DNA of 64,000 nucleotides from Streptomyces omiyaensis. Its GTDB lineage: Bacteria; Actinomycetota; Actinomycetes; Streptomycetales; Streptomycetaceae. The notes beneath the pieces are model-generated. The model was not told the DNA's origin, did no database searches, and saw nothing but the letters and a program-made list of their open reading frames with translations. The stretch covers positions 62,001 through 126,000 of the forward strand of contig NZ_BMVV01000004.1 in the NCBI RefSeq assembly GCF_014650895.1, in the 5' to 3' direction. The position numbers and the translations under genes are program-made. Positions 8,251 to 17,345 of this stretch are shown piece by piece (the first letter of the stretch is position 1; each line of letters begins with the position of its first letter).

Positions 8251-8354
8251 GGGTCCGGACGCCGGGTCCGGACGCCGGGGCCGAACGACGGGCCCGGACG
8301 ACAGGTCCGGCCAACAGGCCCGGACGGCGGGCCCGGACGGCGGGCCCGGACGAC
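8251..8354. repeat. 13-bp tandem repeat, eight units
   Basis: Starting one base after the NADK-like stop codon there are eight head-to-tail 13-base units of consensus GGGCCCGGACGAC with 0-4 changes each (8251, 8264, 8277, 8290, 8303, 8316, 8329, 8342). The first two are identical. The unit contains the near-palindrome GTCCGGAC/GCCCGGAC. No plausible gene covers it. It may serve as a transcription-end structure or be a simple expansion. Confidence 0.75.
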
Positions 8355-8454
8355 AGGCCGAGGCGGCCGGAATCGATCGGCGGGGCACCGAGCGAGGGGA
8401 CGAAGAGCGCTAAGGTGGGGCGCTTCGCCCGGTTCGGCACCCTAAGGAACGCCC

Positions 8455-9321
8455 GTGACCTCGCTCTCCCCCGGTTCGCTCGTCGTCTCCCGCGCCACCC
8501 GCGCCGAGTGGGAGCTCGTGGAGTCCTGGGCCGCCGAGGAGGGGTGGAACCCCGGCCGGGCGGACGGCGACGCCTTCTTCGCGCAGGATCCGGACGGGTT
8601 CTTCCTGGGGCGGCTCGACGGCGAGCCGGTCTCCGCCGTCTCCGTGGTCACCTACGGCGAGGCGTACGCCTTCCTCGGCTTCTACCTCGTCCGGCCCGAA
8701 CTGCGCGGCCGGGGCCTGGGGCTCGCCACCTGGCGGGCCGGGCTCGCGCACGCGGGAGGACGGGTGGTGGGCCTCGACGGCGTCCCTGCGCAGCAGGACA
8801 ACTACCGCAGGTCCGGGTTCGTCCCCGCCCATCGAACCGCCCGCTATGTCGGAGAAGTCCCCTCCCCCGAGCGCCCGGTGACGGGAGTGGTGCCGGCCGG
8901 GCGGGTCGATCCCGCGCTGCTCGCCGCGTACGACTCCGCCTGCCACCACGCCGAACGGCCCCGCTTCCTCTCCGCCTGGCTGACGGCCCCCGGCCACCGT
9001 GCGCTGGCCAGGGTCGCGGACGGCCGCGTGACCGGCTTCGGCGTCGTGCGGCCCTGCGAGGGCGAGGCGCGCGTGGGCCCCCTCTTCGCGGACGGTCCGG
9101 CGGACGCGGCGGCGCTGCTCGACGCGCTGGCGGAGGCGGCCCGGGAGTTCGGCGCGCGGGCGATCGCCGTCGACATGCCGGAGACGAACCCGGCGGCGGC
9201 CCGGCTCGCGGAGGAGCGCGGACTCGTGCCGACCTTCGAGACCGCCCGCATGTACACCGGCCCGGTGCGGCCGGTCGCGACGGAACGGGTCTTCGGCGTC
9301 ACCACCCTCGAACTCGGCTGA
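8455..9321 (+). CDS. Tandem-domain GNAT acetyltransferase
   Basis: A 288-residue protein. The N-terminal domain (about 10-135) has the acetyl-CoA binding motif VRPELRGRGLGLATW followed by VPAQQDNYRRSGF. The C-terminal domain (about 145-288) is a degenerate second GNAT domain of the YitH type, with DMPETNPAAARLAEERGL. Two-domain enzymes of this kind acetylate small amines or stay cryptic; the substrate is unknown. GTG 8455 is preceded by AAGGAA with 5 bases between, and TAAGGT at 8411 could be the -10 box. Confidence 0.8.
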   Translation: MTSLSPGSLVVSRATRAEWELVESWAAEEGWNPGRADGDAFFAQDPDGFFLGRLDGEPVSAVSVVTYGEAYAFLGFYLVRPELRGRGLGLATWRAGLAHAGGRVVGLDGVPAQQDNYRRSGFVPAHRTARYVGEVPSPERPVTGVVPAGRVDPALLAAYDSACHHAERPRFLSAWLTAPGHRALARVADGRVTGFGVVRPCEGEARVGPLFADGPADAAALLDALAEAAREFGARAIAVDMPETNPAAARLAEERGLVPTFETARMYTGPVRPVATERVFGVTTLELG

Positions 9322-9739
9322 GCCCGGGCCCCTTCCCCTCTCCCCCACCCCCGCCGGCCCGGCGCGTCACCCACCACCGACCCGGCGCGCCGCCCCCACC
9401 CGGCCCGCGCACCACGCCCCTTCGCCGGGCCGTGCGGGGCCCTCGCGCGCCGCGCCCCTCGCCGCGCCCCTCGCCCGGCCCCGTACCCCTCGCCCCGCCC
9501 CCCGTCACCCCGTCCCGCCAGGGCCCGTGTCCCGCGCGGGGCCCCGTCTCCGCGCGGCCGCGCGGCCCGGCGGCTTCCCTCCGGCCCTCCGGCGTCCCCC
9601 CGTCCCCCGACGGTCACCGGCGCCCCCGGCGCTTCCCCCAGGGGGGACCCCTCCCCGGCGGTGAGGGGCGACAAGGGTTTTCCCCGTATCGCGTTCACCT
9701 CCCCGTTCCCTACTGTCCTCCGCACCGGCGGATATCATC
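9322..9739. other. Gene-free C-rich intergenic region
   Basis: About 420 bases on the plus strand dominated by runs of C with GC near 85%. Open frames here have random composition and no ribosome sites, so I see no gene. It probably holds the end of the acetyltransferase transcript and the distal promoter of the subtilase. CCGTATCGCGTTC near 9687 and CCTACTGT near 9711 are possible promoter pieces. Confidence 0.4.
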
Positions 9740-9775
9740 CCCCGCAGCGCACCTGCCTGACAGGTGCATGCGGGG
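9740..9775 (+). promoter_or_regulatory. Strong 5' hairpin upstream of the subtilase gene
   Basis: CCCCGCA (9740-9746) pairs with TGCGGGG (9769-9775), and inside it GCACCTG (9749-9755) pairs with CAGGTGC (9761-9767) around a 5-base loop. This gives 14 base pairs interrupted only by a small GC/A internal loop. It ends about 160 bases before the start codon and no U tract follows. That favours a leader structure, operator or mRNA stabiliser over a terminator. Confidence 0.6.
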
Positions 9776-9937
9776 AGACCACCGCCGGTGACGGCCTTGA
9801 CCCGGGCCGTCGGCGCCGGTGGCGGCGCACGGGCCCCCCAGCCCAGGGACCACGGTCGCGACCCCACTTCGCACCGCGACTCCCGCGCCGCCGCCACTGC
9901 TCCGCACCTACGTCGTAACTCGAAAGGGCCACTCACT

Positions 9938-11767
9938 TTGAACGGTTCCAGGCGGAGAGTCATATCCGTGGTCGCCACCGCCGCGATCATCGGTGCCGCT
10001 GCCACCACCACCGGGGCGTTCGCCGCCCCGGCCGCTCCGACCCCGAAGCCGGCTCCGGCTTCGCAGACGATGCGGGCGCTTCCGAGCGCTCCGGTCGAGA
10101 AGGTCATCGTCACGTACAAGAGCCAGGCCGCCGAGGCCGGTTCCAACGCCGCCGCGAAGACCGACACCGCCGAGAAGGCCGCGAAGACGGGCGAGCAGCT
10201 CGCCTTCGAGCGGCGCCTCTCCGGCGGAGGCGCCCTGGTCGACCTGGGCGACTCGGCCACGCCGCAGGACGTGAACGAGGTCATGGCCGCCTTCCGCGCC
10301 GACCCGTCCGTCGCCACCGTCGAGCCGGACGTCCGCGCCTACGCGATGGCCGTCACGCCGAACGACACCGACTACGCCAAGCAGTGGGACCTCTTCGAGG
10401 CCACCGGCGGCATGAACGTTCCGGCGGCCTGGGACAAGACGACCGGTTCGGGCGTCACCGTCGCCGTCATCGACACCGGCTACGCGGCCCACTCGGACCT
10501 CGCGGCCAACGTCGTCTCCGGCTACGACTTCATCTCCAGCTCCGGCGACGCCCGCGACGGCAACGGACGCGACGCGGACGCCAAGGACGAGGGCGACTGG
10601 AACGCCACCGACGGCGAGTGCGGCACCAACTCGAAGGCGTCGAGCTCCTCCTGGCACGGCACCCACGTGGCCGGCACCATCGGCGCCGTCACGAACAACA
10701 CCAAGGGCATCGCGGGCATCGCGTACAGCTCGAAGATCCAGCCCATCCGCGTGCTCGGCAAGTGCGGCGGCGCGTCCTCCGACATCGCCGACGCGATCAC
10801 CTGGGCCTCCGGCGGCACCGTGCCGGGCGTCCCGGCCAACCCGACCCCGGCCAAGGTCGTCAACCTGAGCCTGGGCGGCGCCAGCGCCTCCTGCCCCAGC
10901 GTCTACCAGACCGCGATCAACGGCGCCGTCTCGCGCGGCACCACCGTCGTCGTCGCCGCGGGCAACAGCAACGCCAACGTCTCCGGCTTCACGCCCGCGA
11001 ACTGCTCGAACGTCATCACCGTGGCGTCGACAAACCGCGCCGCCGTCCGGTCGTACTACTCCAACTTCGGTTCCCTGGTGGACGTGGCCGCCCCCGGTGG
11101 CGAGACCCGCCGCGCCACCGACACGCCCGGCACCGTCACCACCCCCGAGAACGCGATCTACTCCACGCTGAACTCGGGCACGACGACCCAGTCGGCCGAG
11201 AACTACAAGCCCTACCAGGGCACCTCGATGGCGGCTCCGCACATCGCGGGCCTCGCCGCCCTCCTGAAGTCGGCCAAGAGCACGCTCACCCCGGCCGAGA
11301 TCGAGTCGGCGATCAAGAACAACGCCCGCCCGCTCGCCTCCGGCGCCTGCACCGGCGGCTGCGGCACCGGCATCGCCGACGCGGCCAAGACCGTGGACGC
11401 GGTCACCGGCACCACCCAGCCGGGCACCGTCTTCACGAACGCCAACGACGTCACGATCTCCGACAACACCACCGTGTCGTCCTCGATCGCCGTCACCGGC
11501 CGCACCGGCAACGCCCCCGCCGCCCTCAAGGTCGGCGTGGACATCAAGCACACCTGGCGCGGGGACCTGGTCGTCGACCTGGTCGCCCCCGACGGCACGG
11601 TGCGCAACCTGAAGGCCTCCTCCTCCTCGGACAGCGCCGACAACGTCATCGCGACGTACACGGTCGACGCCTCCAGCGAGGTGGCCAACGGCACCTGGAA
11701 GCTGCAGGTCCGCGATGTGGCCACGGGTGACACCGGCTACATCGACTCCTGGAACCTCACCTTCTGA
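9938..11767 (+). CDS. Secreted S8 subtilisin-like protease with P-domain
   Basis: A 609-residue pre-pro-enzyme. The TTG at 9938 gives a normal signal peptide (basic SRRR, hydrophobic core, AFAAPA cleavage near residue 30) and has GAAAGG 10 bases upstream. An inhibitor-I9-type propeptide spans about 40-135. The catalytic domain (about 150-490) holds the triad Asp179 (VAVIDTG), His240 (HGTHVAG) and Ser430 (GTSMAAPH), plus the oxyanion Asn343. The last ~95 residues form a proprotein-convertase P-domain (KHTWRGDLVVDLVAPDGT, then GTWKLQVRD). It is probably an extracellular protease used in nutrition or development. A terminator follows. Confidence 0.92.
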   Translation: MNGSRRRVISVVATAAIIGAAATTTGAFAAPAAPTPKPAPASQTMRALPSAPVEKVIVTYKSQAAEAGSNAAAKTDTAEKAAKTGEQLAFERRLSGGGALVDLGDSATPQDVNEVMAAFRADPSVATVEPDVRAYAMAVTPNDTDYAKQWDLFEATGGMNVPAAWDKTTGSGVTVAVIDTGYAAHSDLAANVVSGYDFISSSGDARDGNGRDADAKDEGDWNATDGECGTNSKASSSSWHGTHVAGTIGAVTNNTKGIAGIAYSSKIQPIRVLGKCGGASSDIADAITWASGGTVPGVPANPTPAKVVNLSLGGASASCPSVYQTAINGAVSRGTTVVVAAGNSNANVSGFTPANCSNVITVASTNRAAVRSYYSNFGSLVDVAAPGGETRRATDTPGTVTTPENAIYSTLNSGTTTQSAENYKPYQGTSMAAPHIAGLAALLKSAKSTLTPAEIESAIKNNARPLASGACTGGCGTGIADAAKTVDAVTGTTQPGTVFTNANDVTISDNTTVSSSIAVTGRTGNAPAALKVGVDIKHTWRGDLVVDLVAPDGTVRNLKASSSSDSADNVIATYTVDASSEVANGTWKLQVRDVATGDTGYIDSWNLTF

Positions 11768-11822
11768 GCCACCGCTCCACTGCTCCAACATCACCCCCCA
11801 CACCAGCATCACTGCTGGTCAG

Positions 11823-11859
11823 CGGCACCCTCGTGGTCTACACCACGGGGGTGTCGCCG
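11823..11859 (+). terminator. Terminator of the subtilase gene
   Basis: CGGCACCCTCGTGGT pairs with ACCACGGGGGTGTCGCCG around a 3-4 base loop with one G-U pair and a slip near the base. It begins 55 bases after the stop codon. No T-run follows, as is usual in these genomes. Confidence 0.75.
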
Positions 11860-11908
11860 TGTCCGGAAAGCGCCCCTGGGACACGGGCGGGTGTCCGTAT
11901 GCCGGACA
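11860..11908 (+). promoter_or_regulatory. Inverted TGTCCG boxes upstream of the LAL regulator
   Basis: TGTCCG-TATGC-CGGACA (11892-11908) is a perfect inverted repeat. A further TGTCCG lies at 11860, and GGACAC (11879) with GTGTCC (11891) makes an overlapping second inverted repeat. The cluster ends about 30 bases before a possible -10 box (TATCCT, 11938). It may be the autoregulatory site of the LuxR-type protein encoded next. Confidence 0.45.
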
Positions 11909-11990
11909 AGGGCCCTGGACGCGGACGGTGGGCTCCGTATCCTCTGCGCAGGGCTCATGGGCGGGGCCCACGGGCGGAGGTGGCGACCAG

Positions 11991-14957
11991 GTGACGACGG
12001 TTCCGCACGGCCCCCTGCCCGCACGCGCCCCCGGCGCGGCCGGACCGCCGGCCCCGGTGGGCCGCGAGGAGCTGCTCACCCGCCTCGAATCCGTCCTGCA
12101 CGCCCGGGGCCGCGCGCTGCTCACCGGGCCCGCCGGCGTCGGCAAGACCGAGGTGGCCCTCGCCGCCGCCGCCCGCGCCGAGGCCCGCGGCGAGACCGTG
12201 CTGTGGCTCGCCGCCCTCCCCGCCGACCGGGCGATACCCGGCGCCGCCGCGGCCGCGCTCGTGGCCTCCGTGGCGGCGACCGTCGCCCGGCCCGGCCCGC
12301 GCACCGAGCCGGGCCCGCCGGGAGAGGACGGCCCCGCGCACCCCGACGGGTCCCCCGTCCCCGGCGCCTCCGGCGCGCTGCCCTCCGGGGTCTTCGCCTC
12401 CGGCGTCTTCGACGACCTCCCCGGGCCGCAGCGCACCGCCGTCGCCATGCTCTGCCGCGAGGCGCCCATCCAGCAGGGCGGCTGGGACCCGATCGCGCTG
12501 CGCCTGGGCATCGCCCGCATCCTGCGCGTGCTGACCTCCCGGGGCCCGGTGCTGCTCGTCGTCGACGGCGCCGAGTTCCTCGACCCCGACAGCACCGACC
12601 TGCTCCGCTTCGCCCTCCACCTCGCCCCGCCGTCGCTGCGGGTCGTCGCGGTCGAGACCCCGGAGCCGTACGGGGACACCCACCGCGCCGACGGGCCGGG
12701 GCCCGGCGCCGGCCACACCGCGCACCTGTGGGTGCCCTCCGAGGCCGATCTGCTGCTCGTCCCGCCGCTGCACGCCGACGAGATCGCCGAACTGCTCATC
12801 CACCACCGGCTGCCGTCCCGGATGGCCGGCCGCATCCACCGCGCGAGCGGCGGCAACCCCCGGCTCGCGCTCGCCGTCGGCCGCTCCCTCGCCGACGCCC
12901 GCACCCCCGTGCACCACGCCGAGGCGCTGACGCTCTCCGGCCGCGCCCGGGACCTCGCCCGGCAGCTCCTGGGCGCCGCGCCCCCTCCGGTCCGGGCCAC
13001 CCTGCTGCTCGCGGCGCTCGCGCTGCGCCCCTCGGCCACGCTGGTGCGGCGGGCCGGACGGCCGGAGGCCGAGGCGGAGCTCGCGGCGGCCGAGCGGGCC
13101 GGGCTCGTCTCCCTCGCCGAGGACGGCTCGCTCGTCTTCACCGCCGGACTGCTGCCGTCCACGCTGGTGCACGACGCCTGCTGGGCCGAGCGCAGCGCGG
13201 GGCACGCGGCGCTCGCCGAGGTCGTGGACGACCCGGTCGAGGCGGTACGGCACCGGGCGCTCGCCTCCGACCGGCCGGACGAGGAGCTGGCCGCCGAGGT
13301 CGCCGCCGCGGCGGAGGCCGCCCGGCGGCGCGGGAACAACACGCTCGCCGCCGAACTGGCGCTGCTGGCCGCCGAGTCGACGCCCGGCCGGGACGGGGTG
13401 CGGCGGATCGCCCGGCTGGTGGACGCGGCGGAGGAGGCGGCCCGGGCCGCCCGGGCCGACCTGGCGATGCGGGCCACCACGGACCTCCTCGCCCGGGACG
13501 CCTCCCCCACCGACCGGGTGCGGGCCCGCCTCGCGGTCCTGGACACCGCGGGCCAGGGCCTCACCGACCTCGACGACATGTACGTGCACGCCATGGAGGA
13601 CTCGGAGGGCGAGACCGCGCTCCGGGCCGCCGTGCAGCTGCGGCTCGCCGTCAAGTACGTGCTGGCGGACGGCGATCCGGAGCGTTCGCGGACGGCGGCG
13701 ATGGAATCCGCCGCGCTGGCCGCGTCGGTGGGCGATCCGCGCACGGCCGCGCAGGCGCTGACCGTGCAGGCCCGGATGGAGCGGGCCCTCGGCTCCCCCG
13801 ACGCCGAGCCGGTGCTGGCGCGGGCCCGGGAACTGGAGCTCGCGGAGCGGCCGCTCGGCATCCGCAACGCCGCCCAGATCCTGACGATCCGTCACGCCCT
13901 CTTCGACGACCGGCTGACCGACGCGAGGGACGAGCTGAACGCGCTCCTGCCGCTGGTGCAGCGGCGCGGTTCGGTCGAGGACGCCATCGAGCTGTACCGC
14001 ACGCTCGCGGAGATCGAGTCCCGGATCGGCGCCTGCCCGGCCGCCCTCGCCCACGCCGGCCAGTCGTTGGCGCTCACCCTGGAGGCGGGGCTGTCCCCCG
14101 GCCCCGCCTGGTACGCGCTGGCGCTCGCCGAGACCGCGGGCGGCAGCCTGGGGCGGGCGGCGAGCTACGCGCGGCGGAGCGTGCAGGCCTCGGAGGAGGA
14201 GGGCGACCGGGTCTTCCTCTCGCGCAGCCGGTACGCGCTCGGGCGCGTCCAGCTGATCAACGGCGACGTGGCGGCGGCCCTGGAGACGCTGCGGCGGGTA
14301 CAGGCCGACGAGCGGGCGCAGTCGACGGTGGACCCGTCGATGCTGCGCTGGCACGAGGAGCTGGCGGAGGCGCTGCTCGGGCACGACGCCGTGGAGGGGG
14401 CGCTGGCCCTGCTCGCGGAGGTGCGGCCGGTGGCCGAACGCCTGGGGCGCTCCACGGTGTTGCTGGGCTGCGACCGGGTGCGGGCGCTGTGCCTGGCGGC
14501 GGAGGGGCGGACCGACGAGGCGGCGGAGCTGCTGACCGGGACGGCCGGCCGTTTCGCGGAGGCGGGGCTGCCGTTGGAGCAGGGACGGGCGCTGATGGCG
14601 CTGGCCCGGGTGGAGCGGAAGCGGCGGCGGCGGTCGGCGGCGCAGGCGGCGCTGCACGGGGCGGCGACGGTCTTCGAGCGGGCGGGGGCGGCGCCGTGGC
14701 TGGCGCTGGCCACGGAGGCGCCGGCCGGCGAGCTGCCGGGGGCCGCGCCGGGCGGGGACGAGGCGCCGACGGCGCTGGCGTCGCTGACGGAGGCGGAGCT
14801 GCGGCTGGCCCGGCTGGTGGGCCAGGGCGCCTCGAACCAGGAGGCGGCGGCGAAGCTGTTCCTGAGCGTGAAGACGGTGGAGGCGCGGCTGACCCGCATC
14901 TACCAGAAGCTGGACGTGCGTTCGCGCGCGCAGCTGGCGACGGCGCTCCGCCCCTGA
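11991..14957 (+). CDS. LuxR-family ATP-binding (LAL) transcriptional regulator
   Basis: A 988-residue protein. GTG 11991 is chosen because GGAGG lies 10 bases upstream and the AAA/NACHT-type domain begins at once. Walker A is GPAGVGKTEV (residues ~46-54) and Walker B is LLVVDGAEFLD (~183-193). A long helical TPR-like region runs from ~400 to 900. The C-terminus is a LuxR helix-turn-helix (LTEAELRLARLVGQGASNQE, then LFLSVKTVEARLTRIYQKL). This is the MalT/LAL layout: ATP and ligand binding control DNA binding. Targets are unknown; the subtilase immediately upstream and the inverted repeats before its own gene are candidates. Confidence 0.9.
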   Translation: MTTVPHGPLPARAPGAAGPPAPVGREELLTRLESVLHARGRALLTGPAGVGKTEVALAAAARAEARGETVLWLAALPADRAIPGAAAAALVASVAATVARPGPRTEPGPPGEDGPAHPDGSPVPGASGALPSGVFASGVFDDLPGPQRTAVAMLCREAPIQQGGWDPIALRLGIARILRVLTSRGPVLLVVDGAEFLDPDSTDLLRFALHLAPPSLRVVAVETPEPYGDTHRADGPGPGAGHTAHLWVPSEADLLLVPPLHADEIAELLIHHRLPSRMAGRIHRASGGNPRLALAVGRSLADARTPVHHAEALTLSGRARDLARQLLGAAPPPVRATLLLAALALRPSATLVRRAGRPEAEAELAAAERAGLVSLAEDGSLVFTAGLLPSTLVHDACWAERSAGHAALAEVVDDPVEAVRHRALASDRPDEELAAEVAAAAEAARRRGNNTLAAELALLAAESTPGRDGVRRIARLVDAAEEAARAARADLAMRATTDLLARDASPTDRVRARLAVLDTAGQGLTDLDDMYVHAMEDSEGETALRAAVQLRLAVKYVLADGDPERSRTAAMESAALAASVGDPRTAAQALTVQARMERALGSPDAEPVLARARELELAERPLGIRNAAQILTIRHALFDDRLTDARDELNALLPLVQRRGSVEDAIELYRTLAEIESRIGACPAALAHAGQSLALTLEAGLSPGPAWYALALAETAGGSLGRAASYARRSVQASEEEGDRVFLSRSRYALGRVQLINGDVAAALETLRRVQADERAQSTVDPSMLRWHEELAEALLGHDAVEGALALLAEVRPVAERLGRSTVLLGCDRVRALCLAAEGRTDEAAELLTGTAGRFAEAGLPLEQGRALMALARVERKRRRRSAAQAALHGAATVFERAGAAPWLALATEAPAGELPGAAPGGDEAPTALASLTEAELRLARLVGQGASNQEAAAKLFLSVKTVEARLTRIYQKLDVRSRAQLATALRP

Positions 14958-14978
14958 GGGCGGAGCGCGCCGCGCCCG

Positions 14979-15653
14979 TCAGGCCCGGTGGACGGTCACG
15001 CAGGTGCCGCGCGCGGGGACGCCGCCGGTTCCGGCCGGGGTCCATTCGGCGGTGACCCGGCCGAGGACGTCCGCCTCGTGCCGGTCCTCCGCGGTGTCCG
15101 GCCGCAGCACCCGCCGGAAGCGGAGGAGGAGCGGCCCGGCGTCGCCGGGGAGCAGCAGGCGGACGTCGGTGCCGCCGGGGCCGTCGGCGGCGCCGGCCGG
15201 CTCCGCGTCACCGGCGGTCGCGGCGGCGTCGAGGGAGGCGGTGACGGCCGGGTCGACGGCGTCGCTCACCGACTGGTGCTGGGCCACGGCCCGGCCGGCG
15301 AGGAGCGCGTACGACTGGCGGGTGAGGACGGGGTCGTGGGTGCCGTCGTAGATCCAGCGGGTGCCGAGGACGCCGTGTTCGGAGGTCCCGATGAGGGCCT
15401 CGTCGGCCCCTTCGAGGGGCTCGCCCCGGTACGTCATCGGCACGAGGTACGCGACCGCGTCCGGGCCCTCGCCGTCGGTGACGGCCATGAACTCGATGCC
15501 CACCTCGCCCGCCGGGTCGTCGAGCCGGAACCCGCCCGCCCGCACCGGGCGGGGCGCCCCGGGCCCGGCCGCGTACCAGGCCCGGGTGGGCAGCCAGTCG
15601 GCGAGGAGCTCCAGCTTGGTCGGGCGCATGGTGGTGCGGTGGATCTGGGCCAT
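14979..15653 (-). CDS. Stand-alone maltokinase N-terminal-cap-like protein
   Basis: A 224-residue protein beginning AQIHRTTMRPTKLELLADWL, followed by TRAWY. This matches the N-terminal cap domain of actinobacterial maltokinases (often mis-named 1,4-alpha-glucan branching protein). The middle block VAYLVPMTYRGEPLEGADEA and the later GTRWIYDGTHDPVL also fit. There is no kinase domain after the cap, so it is not a kinase itself. A regulatory or carbohydrate-binding role is an inference. It converges on the LAL gene with 21 bases between stop codons. Confidence 0.75.
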   Translation of the reverse strand: MAQIHRTTMRPTKLELLADWLPTRAWYAAGPGAPRPVRAGGFRLDDPAGEVGIEFMAVTDGEGPDAVAYLVPMTYRGEPLEGADEALIGTSEHGVLGTRWIYDGTHDPVLTRQSYALLAGRAVAQHQSVSDAVDPAVTASLDAAATAGDAEPAGAADGPGGTDVRLLLPGDAGPLLLRFRRVLRPDTAEDRHEADVLGRVTAEWTPAGTGGVPARGTCVTVHRA

Positions 15654-15721
15654 GGACGGGACGCTTCCTCTCCTCGGGACCGGGGGCCGTCAACGTAACA
15701 GAGGTGCCCGGACGGCCCCCG

Positions 15722-17050
15722 TCAGTCGGCGAGGACGGCCGTGGCGGGGCCGTCGGGGCGGACGGTGAGGCCGTGGACGGTCCCGGTGGGGAGGGTGCGG
15801 AAGCGGGGCGCGGGGCCGGGCAGCAGGTGTTCGAGGAGGGTGACGGACTCGCGGAGGGCGAACTGGAGGCCCAGGCAGGCGCGGGGGCCGATGCCGAAGG
15901 GGAGGTAGGCGCCGGGGTGCGCGGGGCGGCGGCCGGGGGTGGTGAAGCGGCCGGGGTCGAAGTCCTCCGGTTCCGGCCAGAGTCCGGGATCGCGGTGGGT
16001 GAGGTAGGGGCAGACGAGGAGGTCGGTGCCGGCGGGGAGGGCGTGGCCGGCGAGGGTGTCGGCCTCGGCGGCGTGGCGGGGCAGGATCCAGGCCGAGGGG
16101 TAGAGGCGGAGGGTCTCGTGGACGAGGGCCTGGACGGCCTGGTGCCGTCCGGGGGAGCCGGCGGGTCCGGCGGCGAGGGCGCGGCCGCGGGCTTCGGGGT
16201 GCCGGTCGAGGAGGAGGTGCAGCCAGGTCAGGGTGGTGGCGGTGGTCTCGTGACCGGCCATGAGGAGGGTGACGAGCTCGTCCCTGATCAGCCGGTCGGT
16301 GTAGGCGGGCCGGGTCGCGGACGCCTCGACGAGGACGTGCAGCAGGCCGGGGCCCTGGGGGCCGGCGCCGCCGTCCCGTGCGGCGCGGACCGCCCGCTCG
16401 GCGACGGCGTCGATCCGGGCGATGTCGGCGGCGACGGCGGCCCGGGCGGCGACCCGGTCGGCGGGCAGGCTGGGCAGGGCGGCCACCACCCTGGAGACGA
16501 CGGCGAGTTCGCCTTCGGTGGCGGGGTCGAGCGGATGACCGGTGAGGGCGCGCCAGATGGTGTCGAGGGCGAAGCGGCGCATCTCCTCGCCGAGGTCGAA
16601 GACCTCCCCGGTGCGGGCGTACGCCTCCCAGCGGGCTGCGGTGACCCGTGCGGCGGCGGCGATCCGTTCCTCGTACCGGCGCATGCCCCGGCCGGTGAAC
16701 TGGGACTGGAGGAGGCGGCGCTGGCTCTGCCAGGCGTCGCCGGTGGCGGAGAGGACGCCGTCGCCGACCAGGACGCGGGCGCGGTGGGAGCGCTTGACGT
16801 ACCGGTCGGGGTGGTGGGCGAGGACGTGCCGGACGGCGTCGGGGTCGGTGACGAGCACGGTGGGCGGGGCGCCGGGCTCGGGGCGGAAGGCGCCGACGCC
16901 GCCGAGCCGTTGCCGGACGAGGGCGAGGAGGTCGACCAGGTCGCCGCTCTCCGCCCGCCATTGCGCGACGTGCTCCGGGGCGAGTTCGGGGACGGGGCGG
17001 CCCGCCGGGCCGGAGGCCTCGTGGGCGCCGGGGGGTGCGGGGACGGCCAC
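15722..17050 (-). CDS. Cytochrome P450
   Basis: A 442-residue protein. The three P450 signatures are present: I-helix oxygen-binding motif AGHETTATTL, K-helix ExxR in HETLRLYP, and heme-binding loop FGIGPRACLG with Cys392 as thiolate ligand. There is no membrane anchor, as usual for bacterial class I enzymes. The E-T-L-R-L-Y-P and HPEA features resemble the CYP102/CYP4-like fatty-acid or terpene oxidising groups, but the substrate cannot be read. GTG 17050 has CAGGAGC seven bases upstream. No redox partner is encoded nearby. It is divergent from the CBM2 protein gene. Confidence 0.9.
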   Translation of the reverse strand: MAVPAPPGAHEASGPAGRPVPELAPEHVAQWRAESGDLVDLLALVRQRLGGVGAFRPEPGAPPTVLVTDPDAVRHVLAHHPDRYVKRSHRARVLVGDGVLSATGDAWQSQRRLLQSQFTGRGMRRYEERIAAAARVTAARWEAYARTGEVFDLGEEMRRFALDTIWRALTGHPLDPATEGELAVVSRVVAALPSLPADRVAARAAVAADIARIDAVAERAVRAARDGGAGPQGPGLLHVLVEASATRPAYTDRLIRDELVTLLMAGHETTATTLTWLHLLLDRHPEARGRALAAGPAGSPGRHQAVQALVHETLRLYPSAWILPRHAAEADTLAGHALPAGTDLLVCPYLTHRDPGLWPEPEDFDPGRFTTPGRRPAHPGAYLPFGIGPRACLGLQFALRESVTLLEHLLPGPAPRFRTLPTGTVHGLTVRPDGPATAVLAD

Positions 17051-17274
17051 GGTGCGGCTCCTGTTCGGCGTCCGCACGCCCTGGCGCGCGGGAGGGGGCG
17101 CTTCCCTCCGCACTGTAGGGGTGCGAAGGCGCCGGGCGACAGCGCGGCTCCGGTCGTGCGGCGGGCGCGTGGCGCGAAGTGGACTTCGCACGAAGGGCGT
17201 TCGGGATCGGCGTCCGGTGGCGCCCCGTGAACTTCCGGGGGTGAGGATCCGTCCGTTCCGTTGACGTGCTCGCG

Positions 17275-17296
17275 ATAGTAAGGAACCTTTACTGAC
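17275..17296. promoter_or_regulatory. AT-rich inverted repeat before the CBM2/beta-helix gene
   Basis: AGTAAGG-AA-CCTTTACT (17277-17294) is a near-perfect inverted repeat and stands out as an A/T-rich patch, 52 bases before the start codon. TTGACG lies 10 bases upstream (17261). Operators of this kind are common before secreted carbohydrate-active genes in Streptomyces; the cognate regulator is unknown. Confidence 0.45.
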
Positions 17297-17345
17297 AACA
17301 ATCGCCGACCGACCCGCCGTTCCGGCAGGAGGAGACGACCCCACC

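Noticed and set aside
8251..8354. 13-bp repeat array as CRISPR
   Set aside because: Units are too short and directly adjacent, with no spacers and no cas genes in the window.
9908..11812. Minus-strand 634-codon frame opposite the subtilase
   Set aside because: It is a Gly/Val/Asp/Arg-rich mirror of the protease codons with no domain or ribosome site.
11819..13867. Long minus-strand open frame opposite the LAL regulator
   Set aside because: The plus-strand frame has Walker motifs, a LuxR domain and a ribosome site. The antisense frame is Ser/Arg/Ala-rich without motifs, an effect of high GC at third positions.
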